A stretch of DNA of 7,470 bases from an uncultured Hyphomicrobiales bacterium (GCA_905479595.1 CAJQND010000256.1:1-7470); one strand, 5' to 3'. Counted from the stretch's first letter, positions 1 to 6,287 are shown. Notes: generated by a model not told the origin, from the sequence alone. A program made the numbers and translations.

Positions 1-264
1 CGATGGTCAGACCCAATCTCGCTGACTGATCAACATAGAGCCCGTCTCTCGGATCATCGTCTCAGGATATTTCAGCATCGGTAATGCCCGCGCTTGTGTA
101 AATTGTTCTTGGCTTCGAAAGGGGCTTCTGCGGTGTATGGAGAGAACGTTGCGCTGATGCCCCCCAAAGCCCCAAAGCGCTTCCGAGATTAAAAATCTGA
201 TGACTATTAGATGACTGAGAGCGCAGTCCTAAAACTATAAAACACACTAAGTCATTGAAAAGAT
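1..264. other. Gene-free region downstream of tRNA-His
   Basis: I see no credible gene here. The only long open frame on the minus strand runs into the tRNA and its N-terminal residues are translated tRNA. Small structures are visible. There is a tandem 8-mer ccccaaag (162-169 and 170-177), a direct repeat gatgact (199-205 and 210-216, 11 bp apart), and a 5-bp hairpin gactg/cagtc (213-217 and 224-228). On the minus strand that hairpin is followed about 18 bases later by a run of five T (191-195). The hairpin could be a weak tRNA terminator, but the T-run is too distant for a confident call. No integrase or copy of the tRNA 3' end is visible, so there is no evidence of an integrated element. 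Confidence 0.6.
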
Positions 265-341
265 TGGTACGGTTGGGAGGAATTGAACCACCGACCTCCT
301 GATCCACAATCAGGCGCTCTAACCAACTGAGCTACAACCGC
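265..341 (-). tRNA. tRNA-His (anticodon GUG)
   Basis: Read on the minus strand this folds as a complete 77-base cloverleaf. It has a 7-bp acceptor stem, D-stem GCTC/GAGC, anticodon stem CCTGA/TCAGG with loop TTGTGGA (anticodon GTG at 305-307), variable loop AGGTC, T-loop TTCAATT, and an encoded CCA end (265-267). It charges histidine and decodes CAC and CAU. Two details are unusual. The base before G1 is encoded as T (complement of 342), so the universal histidine G-1 is not templated. Base 72 is U, making G1-U72, and the discriminator is A73. Loss of G-1 with A73 is known from a clade of Alphaproteobacteria. The T-stem GGTGG/CCTCC also carries a U-U mismatch at 51-63. The call as tRNA-His is firm. 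Confidence 0.97.
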
Positions 342-376
342 ACGGGAGTCGCAAACAATGTGCGTTTCCGGACCGG

Positions 377-405
377 ACACTATTGAAAACCATTTGGAAG
401 ATCAA
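377..405 (-). promoter_or_regulatory. Candidate promoter of tRNA-His
   Basis: On the minus strand a -35-like TTGATC (400-405) and a -10-like TAGTGT (377-382) are separated by 17 bp. They are followed by a GC-rich discriminator, and the tRNA 5' end lies about 35 bases downstream of the -10. The -10 matches only half of the consensus. An odd palindrome TCCGG-A-CCGGA (367-377) abuts the -10 at the expected start site. The call rests on spacing and position, so it is tentative. Confidence 0.35.
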
Positions 406-439
406 GCGGCACTTGCATTTCGTTGACCCGAAAATGCGC

Positions 440-477
440 AAAAGCCCACCTTCGCTTTTCAGCGCAGGCGGGCTTTT
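440..477 (-). terminator. Stem-loop terminator of the phasin gene
   Basis: An inverted repeat pairs aaaagcccacc (440-450) with ggcgggctttt (467-477), 11 bp with a single wobble position. On the minus strand an inner CGCT-GAAA-AGCG hairpin, with a GNRA-type tetraloop, is stacked inside. The distal arm ends in TTTT, supplying a short U-tract. It lies 32 bases past the phasin stop codon and before the tRNA-His promoter, so it should insulate the tRNA from phasin readthrough. The symmetry could let it work in both directions, but no plus-strand gene runs into it. Confidence 0.8.
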
Positions 478-509
478 ACTTTGTCTTTAACTGCAGATAC
501 GGAGATGTA

Positions 510-953
510 TCAGGCAGCAAAAGCTTTTTTCATTTCGTCGAATGATTTCAGCATGCCGTTTTGGCCTGGCTTGGTTGCGTCTTCTGCAACCTTCATCGAC
601 AGAGCACCGAGCTCTTGAGCCTGTGCATTCAGTTCAGAAACCTGCTTTTTGGAGAACTCGCTGTGGAGTTCAAATGCTTCTGCCGGAGTTCCTGCAGAAA
701 CGAGCTTCTGAGCGAAATCGAAACCTGCGTCGAGGTTGGCTTTTGCAAGTTCGAATGCTTTATGCTGCCAGTTGGTGATGCCGTCCTGGAGCAGGGTTGT
801 GGTATCTTCGAAAACTTTTTCAGCATCTTTAGCGGTTGCTTGAGCTTTCACTGCTGCAGCTTTTGCATTGACAGTTGATTCTTCTGCAATGTCACGGGCA
901 GTTGCGATTGCGGTTTCAGCCTGTTTCTTAGCGTTCTTTTTAAGATCGGTCAT
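510..953 (-). CDS. phaP: Phasin, PHB granule-associated protein
   Basis: This is a 147-residue protein of the alphaproteobacterial phasin family (PF09361-type). Phasins coat polyhydroxybutyrate granules in the cytoplasm and control their number and size. The sequence is almost wholly helical, rich in Ala, Lys, Glu and Gln, with no Cys, no signal peptide and no membrane segment. A Lys/Ala-rich amphipathic N-terminal half (about 1-50) leads into a central stretch with NWQHKAFELAKANLDAGFDF (about 61-80). That stretch and the following SAGTPAEAFELHSEF are typical of phasins. The family usually runs 100-190 residues, so it looks complete. A start nine bases further upstream (962) exists, but AAAGG (963-967) stands 9 bases before ATG-953 and touches ATG-962, so 953 is preferred. 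It is divergent from the sensor kinase. Its promoter overlaps a TGC-N3-GCA palindrome that suggests control by PhaR. The symbol follows from family and neighbourhood. Confidence 0.88.
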   Translation of the reverse strand: MTDLKKNAKKQAETAIATARDIAEESTVNAKAAAVKAQATAKDAEKVFEDTTTLLQDGITNWQHKAFELAKANLDAGFDFAQKLVSAGTPAEAFELHSEFSKKQVSELNAQAQELGALSMKVAEDATKPGQNGMLKSFDEMKKAFAA

Positions 954-962
954 AGTGAACAT

Positions 963-967
963 CCTTT
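963..967 (-). promoter_or_regulatory. Shine-Dalgarno site of phasin
   Basis: AAAGG on the minus strand is 9 bases before ATG-953 and directly adjoins the alternative ATG-962. This spacing is what decides the shorter phasin start. Confidence 0.65.
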
Positions 968-1041
968 AAGGGTTAGGTCTTATTCGGTTTTCAGATTTGA
1001 TGTGGGAGAGAAGTCATCGCCTCTGTTTGAATTCTATGTTC

Positions 1042-1069
1042 AATATAGAACATTTATTGTGCATTGCAA
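1042..1069 (-). promoter_or_regulatory. phaP: Candidate sigma-70-type promoter of phasin
   Basis: On the minus strand TTGCAA (1064-1069) serves as -35 and TATATT (1042-1047) as -10, with 16 bp between them. The predicted transcript starts near 1035 and leaves a leader of roughly 80 bases before ATG-953. The -35 element lies inside the TGC-N3-GCA palindrome, so a repressor bound there would block polymerase. The -10 is centred in a perfect 6-bp dyad, atgttc (1036-1041) and gaacat (1048-1053). Confidence 0.5.
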
Positions 1070-1091
1070 CAAAAATTTTGCAGTGCACAAT
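1056..1091. promoter_or_regulatory. Interrupted palindrome, likely PhaR operator
   Basis: Arms attgtgcattgca (1056-1068) and tgcagtgcacaat (1079-1091) are reverse complements at 12 of 13 positions, separated by 10 A/T-rich bases. Each arm contains a TGC-N3-GCA core: TGCATTGCA (1060-1068) and TGCAGTGCA (1079-1087), with centres 19 bp apart. PhaR, the PHB-sensing repressor of phasin genes in Paracoccus, Rhodobacter and rhizobia, binds TGC-rich TGC-N3-GCA-like sites. The left core overlaps the phasin -35. Reading it as a PhaR operator is inference from the motif, the overlap and the gene it precedes. Confidence 0.6.
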
Positions 1092-1097
1092 ATTTTC

Positions 1098-1112
1098 TTA
1101 ACCAAGTGTTAA
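1098..1112 (+). promoter_or_regulatory. CtrA-type binding site upstream of the kinase
   Basis: TTAA (1098-1101), seven bases ccaagtg, TTAA (1109-1112) matches the CtrA consensus TTAA-N7-TTAA. The first half also has the favoured TTAACC. It is about 124 bases before the kinase start and 6 bp from the phasin palindrome, so it could serve either gene or both. CtrA is the cell-cycle response regulator of Alphaproteobacteria and is controlled through DivK by kinases of this family. Single short motifs occur by chance in A/T-rich DNA, so binding is not proven. Confidence 0.5.
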
Positions 1113-1222
1113 AAATTCCCGGCAAATTGACCCATTTTGGCGCACCATATGTGGACGTATGACTGTATTGTAGGCTAGATTTCCTATCCACTGCGGTCCG
1201 CGCCCAAAAATGCAGCGAAAGC

Positions 1223-1227
1223 AAAGG
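1223..1227 (+). promoter_or_regulatory. Shine-Dalgarno site of the sensor kinase
   Basis: AAAGG is 8 bases before GTG-1236. The alternative GTG-1227 overlaps this sequence and has only a weak GAAAG upstream, so 1236 is the better-supported start. The difference is three residues. Confidence 0.5.
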
Positions 1228-1235
1228 TGAGAAAA

Positions 1236-4160
1236 GTGAGCGTTAACGCAAATACACCATCACTGGATGAATTGGCCCGCTCGGCCATGGCTGCTTGGTT
1301 ATGGGACGGGGCGCGGCGGCGAATTGTCTGGGCCAACCAGGCTGGCCTGGCGTTTTTCGCTGCTGAAAGTCTGTTCGATTTGGTGGAGCGACGCTTTGGT
1401 TCCGCTGATCCTGGAGCTGCCCGCATCGCGGAGCTGGCTGGCGAACTCGCCAATGATATAGGGCAGGGGCAAACCAGTCCTGAAGAACTACGTTTTTCTT
1501 CAGCTCCCAATACGTCCCCGGTGCAGTGTCATTGCTATGGTTTTGATCTTGCAGATGGGCGCAACGGCGTTCTGGTGGTAGCCGCAGCAATCGATAACAG
1601 GCCGAACACGTCTAATGATGCCTATGCGAGCGCGATAGACGCGCTGCCGCAATGTGTGTTGGTCGTGTCGCCCGCTGGCGATACCAGGCTGCGCAATTTG
1701 GCTGCTCAGGAAATGTTTGAAGATACGGCACTCGACAACCTTCAAATGCTGCTTGGAAACGACGCGGCAGCCAGTAAGGCAATTTCAAGTGCGCTGAGTG
1801 CCGGAGTTTTCTCCCGCGTTGCTCAGCTAACGACCCGTTTTGGCCCACGTGATTTCCGCTTGCACGTGCAACGCATTGATGACACCCGTGGTGATGTGCC
1901 GGGTAAAGGCCGTCTGCTGGTCATGATGGAAGATGTAACTGACAGGCGGGCGCTGGAACGCCAACTTGAGGCGGAAAACAAAACCCTTTCTGACTTTGCC
2001 GACGCCGCCACTGATTTTTCCTGGAAACTAGATAGACAGATGGTGTTTACGGATGTTTCCGAACGCTTTGAAAGTGTCACTGGAACGCCAGCAAATGCTG
2101 TGCTTGGGGAAAGCTGGAAGACGGTTTCTGAGCGATTCAACCTAGATCAGGACGGCAAGGTTGAAACACTGCTGGCACTTGGCGAGCCATGGTGTGCTGT
2201 GGTGGAGTGGAATAGTGGCGAGACTGACCAGCCACCGGTGGAACTTACACTGTCCGCGGTTCCTCTTAATGCGTCAGCTGGCGGCTTTCGTGGGGTTGCG
2301 ACGCGGAGCTGGCACACGCACGTGGAAGAGACCGCCAGTGATCATTGGCGCGATGCTGAAGCAGAAGCCCTTGCCGCTTATGCTGGAGAGGAAGAGGGGC
2401 AGGGCGAGGAAGTTACCAATTCTGCTGGTGAAGCAGAAAGTGTTTCAGGTGTTGGTCGGTTAAGTGCTGAAGATGAAGCTGCATTTCGCGCTCTTGGGGA
2501 GACCCTGGCAAATGAAATCCCGATAAATCCTATTTCTTCAGGTGAAGCAATTGCAGATACAGCCGTTGAAGAACCTCAGTTAGAAGAAGAAGCATCTGTT
2601 GAAGAAGAGATGTCCGCTTCTACACGCGATGTGGCGATTGACGCTGTTATTGCCATCATTGACGGGTTGCCGTCTGCATTGGTGATCCATCGTGAAGGCG
2701 AGCTGCTCCATGTGAACCCGTTTGCGGCCGCTCTGCTTGGTTATGAGGATGTGGAAGACGCCATGCGGGCTGGTACCTTGGCGCGGGTGTTCGGGGTTTA
2801 TGCCGATGATCTGTTGGGCGCAGAGGCAATGTTGACATACACCTCAGTACCTTATGCCTGTGATCCTGTGCGGCTAAACGCGCGCACCAGCACCATTGCC
2901 TGGCCAGATGGAGAGGCGGTGCAGATTGGCCTTGAGGTGGCCAGTGAAGAGCGCACTGAAGTTCAAAACGACCAAGTTATGCAAGTGGCTCCATTGCCCG
3001 CAACTACGCCACCTAGCGCACTTGGCGATGATGATCTGCGTGCCATGCTTAATACCGCGACTGATGGGGTAGTCACACTTGACCAGGACGGAACAGTGCT
3101 GGCGCTGAACAGCAGTGCGGAAGCGATATTTGGATATGACAGTGATGATGCGATTGGAACCCCCCTTTCGGCCATGCTCACCAAAGAAGGTACTGCGACG
3201 CTTGACGCCTATATTGCCGACCTTGCAGATAGCGGTATCGCCAGTGCATTCAATGATGGGCGCGAAGTCATTGCAGTAGAGAAGAATGGTGGTGAAATTC
3301 CACTTTTTCTATCTCTTGGACGGCTAAGCGCGCAGGGCGAAGGTGACGAAAAAAAGCTGCGCTTTTGCGCGGTCTTGCGCGATATGACCTCATGGAAAAA
3401 AACCGAGGCAGATTTGCGGCAGGCAAAAGATAAAGCCGAGCGCGCCAGTGCGCAGAAGTCTGATTTTTTGGCTAATATCAGCCATGAATTGCGCACACCT
3501 CTTAATGCCATTCTTGGTTTTTCGGAAGTGATGAAATCGCGCAAACTTGGTGCGATTGGCAATGAAAAATATGCCAGTTATGTCAACGACATTCACTCCA
3601 GCGGTAAATATTTGCTGGCGTTGATTAACGACCTTCTCGATCTGTCGAAGATCGAATCAGGTAAGCTTGATTTGAACTTTACCAGCGTTGAACTCGACGA
3701 AATTGTTGCCCAATGCATCAATCTGCTGAAAGACCAGGCGCGCGACGCAAAAGTAGTGGTGCGTACTGCGCTGCAACCTGATCTGCCCGGCGTGGTTGCT
3801 GATCAGCGCTCAATGAGCCAGATCATCCTAAATCTGTTGAGTAACGCAATTAAGTTTACTGGCCGCGGTGGGCAGATCGCCATATCTGGTAAACTCGAGG
3901 CGAACGGCGAAGTTTGCCTGAAAGTCAAAGATACAGGCCGTGGCATGTCCGGTATTGAATTGCAAAAAGCACTGGAGCCCTTCACGCAAGTTGGTGATGG
4001 ACCACGTGGTGGCAGCGGATCAGGGGGAACTGGCCTCGGACTGCCTTTGACGAAGGCACTCACTGAAGCCAACCGGGCGCAGTTTAAGATTTCCAGTGAG
4101 CCTGATAAAGGCACATTGGTGACCATTACCTTCCCAACCGCCAGAGTAATGAGCGAATAG
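1236..4160 (+). CDS. cbrA: Multi-PAS sensor histidine kinase, PdhS/CbrA-like cell-cycle kinase
   Basis: This is a 974-residue soluble kinase with no signal peptide or membrane segment. I see about five PAS-like modules: 12-80 (WLWDGARRRIVWAN), 130-238, 251-370, 466-572 and 601-720 (DGVVTLDQDGTVLALNSSAE). A Glu-rich, low-complexity linker lies at about 373-464. A short coiled segment leads to the HisKA domain (about 740-807) with phospho-acceptor His-750 in NISHELRTPLNAILGFSEVM. The ATPase domain (852-970) has N-box Asn-870 in NLLSNAIKF, G1 box DTGRGM (from 899) and G2 box GGTGLGL (930-936), all intact. There is no receiver domain. The H-box and following helix are those of the PleC/DivJ/PdhS group, which (de)phosphorylates DivK and so tunes CtrA. 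Position beside phasin and acetoacetyl-CoA synthetase recalls S. meliloti cbrA. Kinase class is certain; orthology to CbrA/PdhS is inferred. GTG-1227 is an alternative start. Confidence 0.85.
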   Translation: MSVNANTPSLDELARSAMAAWLWDGARRRIVWANQAGLAFFAAESLFDLVERRFGSADPGAARIAELAGELANDIGQGQTSPEELRFSSAPNTSPVQCHCYGFDLADGRNGVLVVAAAIDNRPNTSNDAYASAIDALPQCVLVVSPAGDTRLRNLAAQEMFEDTALDNLQMLLGNDAAASKAISSALSAGVFSRVAQLTTRFGPRDFRLHVQRIDDTRGDVPGKGRLLVMMEDVTDRRALERQLEAENKTLSDFADAATDFSWKLDRQMVFTDVSERFESVTGTPANAVLGESWKTVSERFNLDQDGKVETLLALGEPWCAVVEWNSGETDQPPVELTLSAVPLNASAGGFRGVATRSWHTHVEETASDHWRDAEAEALAAYAGEEEGQGEEVTNSAGEAESVSGVGRLSAEDEAAFRALGETLANEIPINPISSGEAIADTAVEEPQLEEEASVEEEMSASTRDVAIDAVIAIIDGLPSALVIHREGELLHVNPFAAALLGYEDVEDAMRAGTLARVFGVYADDLLGAEAMLTYTSVPYACDPVRLNARTSTIAWPDGEAVQIGLEVASEERTEVQNDQVMQVAPLPATTPPSALGDDDLRAMLNTATDGVVTLDQDGTVLALNSSAEAIFGYDSDDAIGTPLSAMLTKEGTATLDAYIADLADSGIASAFNDGREVIAVEKNGGEIPLFLSLGRLSAQGEGDEKKLRFCAVLRDMTSWKKTEADLRQAKDKAERASAQKSDFLANISHELRTPLNAILGFSEVMKSRKLGAIGNEKYASYVNDIHSSGKYLLALINDLLDLSKIESGKLDLNFTSVELDEIVAQCINLLKDQARDAKVVVRTALQPDLPGVVADQRSMSQIILNLLSNAIKFTGRGGQIAISGKLEANGEVCLKVKDTGRGMSGIELQKALEPFTQVGDGPRGGSGSGGTGLGLPLTKALTEANRAQFKISSEPDKGTLVTITFPTARVMSE

Positions 4161-4177
4161 TTTTAGCTCAGCTCTGG
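4141..4177. terminator. Nested hairpin across two convergent stop codons
   Basis: CCAGAG (4141-4146) pairs with CTCTGG (4172-4177), and TGAGC (4150-4154) with GCTCA (4166-4170). The join is asymmetric, three bases against one, and the loop is 11 bases. The structure spans the kinase TAG (4158-4160) and the synthetase TAA (4163-4165), with only two bases between them. No U-tract follows on either side, so a classical intrinsic terminator is doubtful. A transcript-end hairpin protecting both messages is possible. Confidence 0.4.
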
Positions 4178-6118
4178 AAGGTTGCGGAAATTGTCCAACG
4201 CTTCTGGGTTGGCTAGTGCTTCAACATTCTTGATCTCACGGCCATGCACAATGTCGCGCACCGCGAGCTCGGTAATCTTGCCGGACTTGGTGCGTGGAAT
4301 ATCATCAACTGCAATGACCACCGCCGGAGTATGGCGGGGGGATGCTCCGGTCCTGATCTGCGTTTTAATGCGCTTGATCAAGTCTTCGTCCAGGGTGATG
4401 CCATCTTGCAGTTTGACAAACAAAATAATCCGGGTGTCGTTGTCCCAAGCTTGGCCGATGGCGCAGCCTTCTGTCACTTCGGATAGTTTTTCAACCTGGG
4501 CATAAATTTCGGCAGTTCCAATTCGCACGCCACCTGGGTTTAGCGTGGCGTCAGAACGTCCATGAATGATCATGCCGCCGTGTTCAGTCCACTCTGCAAA
4601 ATCTCCGTGGCACCAAATATTGTCAAACCGGTCATAATAGGCGGCATGATATTTTTTACCGTCAGCATCGTTCCAAAACATTAAAGGAAGCGAGGGAAAG
4701 GCGCGGGTGCAGACGAGTTCGCCTTTTTCTCCCACCGCGCAAGGTTTACCCTCATCATTAAATACGTCGGTAGCCATGCCGAGCACGGCAGCCTGAATTT
4801 CCCCACGCCACACGGCGCCGAGCGGATTACCTCCAACGAAACACCCTGCCAAATCGGTGCCGCCGGAAATTGAGACCAGATGCACGTCCTGTTTTATTTG
4901 CTCGTACACAAAGTCATAACTTTCAGGCACCAAAGCTGAACCGGTAGAAAACAGGGTCCTGACACTTGCCAGAGAATGGGTTTCACGCGGCTTCCATCCG
5001 GTCTTTTTCACCGCATCGATATACTTTGCCGAAGTGCCGAAAAGGGTGATGGCCTCCTCGTCCACATAGTCGAATATCGCTTTTTCAGAGGGATAAAATG
5101 GAGAACCATCATAGAGCATCAAGGTGCATCCGGTTGCCAATCCGGAAACCAGCCAGTTCCACATCATCCAACCGCAAGTGGTGAAGAAGAACAGTTTGTC
5201 GTCAGGCTTCACATCGCATTGAATGGATTGTTCCTGGCGGTGCTTGAGCAAAATGCCACCGACCGAGTGGACTATGCATTTGGGCACACCGGTGGTGCCA
5301 GAGGAAAACAGAATATAAAGCGGGTGGTCGAACCTGGTTTGGGTGTAGGAAATTTCTGAAGGCTCGAATTCGCCTGCGAACGCATCCAGGGTTACAGCAT
5401 TTTCAATGCGCCCCGCCAATGCTTTCGCCGTGCCGAGATAATCAATGATGATGACCTTTTCCACACTGGGCAGCTGCTTGAGAATTATTTCGATCTTCGG
5501 GCCAATATTGATGGCTTTTCCGTTGTAGTAATAACCGTCGCAAATGACCAAAAAACGCGGATCGATTTGACTGAAACGGTCGAGGATGCCTTGCTCGCCA
5601 AAATCTGGTGAACATGAAGACCAGGTCGCTCCGTGGCTTGCTGCTGCTAGAAATGCAACCATGGTTTCAGGCATGTTTGGTACGACAGCACAAACACGAT
5701 CACCCATTTCCAACCCTGCATTCGCGAAGGCGGAGCTTGTCTGCGACACTTGGTCGTAAAGCTCATTCCACGTGAGGGTTGAGCGTTTTTTGTCTTCGCC
5801 ACGAAAGATGATTGCTGGCTTATCATCGCGACGTTGAAGCATATTTTCCGCAAAATTAAGCCGCGCCTCGGGAAAAAATCGTGCGCCAGGCAGTTTGTCT
5901 GCGTCTGCTATGGCCGTTTGCCCACGGGTTTGTGACTTAACGTCACAGAAATCCCAAATTTCTGTCCAAAATGGCCCCTGTTGCGTTATGGAATATTCAT
6001 GAAGGTCGTCATGGTCTTTGAGATCAAGCCCATTCTTCTGGTTCACGAAGTCCAAGAATCGGCTGATATTGGCACCTGCTTTTCGTTCGTTGGAAGGTTG
6101 CCACAGGGGTTTGTCCAT
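4163..6118 (-). CDS. acsA2: Acetoacetyl-CoA synthetase (acetoacetate--CoA ligase)
   Basis: This is a 651-residue adenylate-forming enzyme. It converts acetoacetate, ATP and CoA to acetoacetyl-CoA, AMP and diphosphate in the cytoplasm. Visible core motifs are the P-loop SSGTTGVPK (272-280), aromatic GWMMWNWL (316-323), SGGTD (418-422), HGDF (504-507), hinge region GRSDATLNPGGVRIGTAEIY (520-539), and the C-terminal PRTKSGK (608-614) with catalytic Lys-614, a site often acetylated in this superfamily. Length and the N-terminal LWQPS...GANISRFLDFV pattern fit acetoacetyl-CoA rather than acetyl-CoA synthetases. Start 6118 is chosen because AGGA lies 6 bases before it; ATGs at 6124 and 6190 are open but badly placed. 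In PHB-using rhizobia this step follows 3-hydroxybutyrate dehydrogenase and precedes thiolase, matching the phasin nearby. The gene converges on the kinase and is divergent from the AsmA-like gene. The symbol follows S. meliloti usage from memory. Confidence 0.92.
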   Translation of the reverse strand: MDKPLWQPSNERKAGANISRFLDFVNQKNGLDLKDHDDLHEYSITQQGPFWTEIWDFCDVKSQTRGQTAIADADKLPGARFFPEARLNFAENMLQRRDDKPAIIFRGEDKKRSTLTWNELYDQVSQTSSAFANAGLEMGDRVCAVVPNMPETMVAFLAAASHGATWSSCSPDFGEQGILDRFSQIDPRFLVICDGYYYNGKAINIGPKIEIILKQLPSVEKVIIIDYLGTAKALAGRIENAVTLDAFAGEFEPSEISYTQTRFDHPLYILFSSGTTGVPKCIVHSVGGILLKHRQEQSIQCDVKPDDKLFFFTTCGWMMWNWLVSGLATGCTLMLYDGSPFYPSEKAIFDYVDEEAITLFGTSAKYIDAVKKTGWKPRETHSLASVRTLFSTGSALVPESYDFVYEQIKQDVHLVSISGGTDLAGCFVGGNPLGAVWRGEIQAAVLGMATDVFNDEGKPCAVGEKGELVCTRAFPSLPLMFWNDADGKKYHAAYYDRFDNIWCHGDFAEWTEHGGMIIHGRSDATLNPGGVRIGTAEIYAQVEKLSEVTEGCAIGQAWDNDTRIILFVKLQDGITLDEDLIKRIKTQIRTGASPRHTPAVVIAVDDIPRTKSGKITELAVRDIVHGREIKNVEALANPEALDNFRNLPELS

Positions 6119-6124
6119 GATCAT

Positions 6125-6128
6125 TCCT
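6125..6128 (-). promoter_or_regulatory. Shine-Dalgarno site of acetoacetyl-CoA synthetase
   Basis: AGGA on the minus strand is 6 bases before ATG-6118 and directly adjoins the in-frame ATG at 6124, so the shorter start is preferred. Confidence 0.55.
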
Positions 6129-6275
6129 GATGTTTGTTTGCTATCCAGTGTTTGAGTTTTCTTTTTCCACCGGGCAGAGGTTAAGTGCAAGGCCGGAAGA
6201 GAAATTTTTAAGTTTTGTTAACCAAGCGCAAAGAAACGTTCCTTATCGTTTGGATTTTTAAACCTTCTATCCGCC

Positions 6276-6280
6276 GGGAG
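6276..6280 (+). promoter_or_regulatory. Shine-Dalgarno site supporting a TTG start
   Basis: GGGAG lies 7 bases before TTG-6288. It is the only good ribosome site in the frame before the membrane segment and so fixes the unusual start. Confidence 0.6.
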
Positions 6281-6287
6281 TGGCATT

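Larger units (their letters stand above)
6119..6287. promoter_or_regulatory. Divergent intergenic region, promoters not resolved
   Basis: This spacer must hold the minus-strand synthetase promoter and probably the plus-strand AsmA-like promoter. AGGA for the synthetase is at 6125-6128 and GGGAG for the AsmA-like gene at 6276-6280. The centre is A/T-rich. It carries TTAA-N6-TTAACC (6208-6223), one base short of CtrA spacing. The segment ttaaccaagcg (6218-6228) repeats the first part of the CtrA-type site at 1098-1108 with one mismatch. I found no convincing -35/-10 pair and no TGC-N3-GCA site. Confidence 0.5.

Noticed and set aside
1..264. Attachment site or remnant of an element integrated at tRNA-His
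   Set aside because: No second copy of the tRNA 3' end and no integrase fragment is visible in the window.
62..307. Open frame of 81 codons on the minus strand
   Set aside because: Its N-terminus is translated tRNA-His sequence, and it has no ribosome site or recognisable family features.
542..878. Open frames on the plus strand antisense to phasin
   Set aside because: They are Cys/Trp-rich, lack ribosome sites and mirror the strong codon bias of the phasin gene.
1036..1053. LexA/SOS box
   Set aside because: The GTTC-N6-GAAC arrangement does not match the alphaproteobacterial direct repeat GTTC-N7-GTTC or other LexA consensus forms.
1127..1153. Kinase promoter from TTGACC with a TATGTG -10
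   Set aside because: The spacing is only 15 bp and the -10 is poor. The true start site cannot be placed from sequence alone.
2963..3562. Minus-strand open frames inside the kinase gene
   Set aside because: They lie opposite intact PAS and HisKA coding sequence and show no domain-like composition.
4976..5359. Plus-strand open frame of 127 codons inside acetoacetyl-CoA synthetase
   Set aside because: It is antisense to conserved motifs of the synthetase and has no ribosome site.
6119..6190. Longer N-terminus for acetoacetyl-CoA synthetase starting at 6190
   Set aside because: The added residues are Lys/Thr/Ser-rich with no family resemblance, while AGGA is well placed for ATG-6118.
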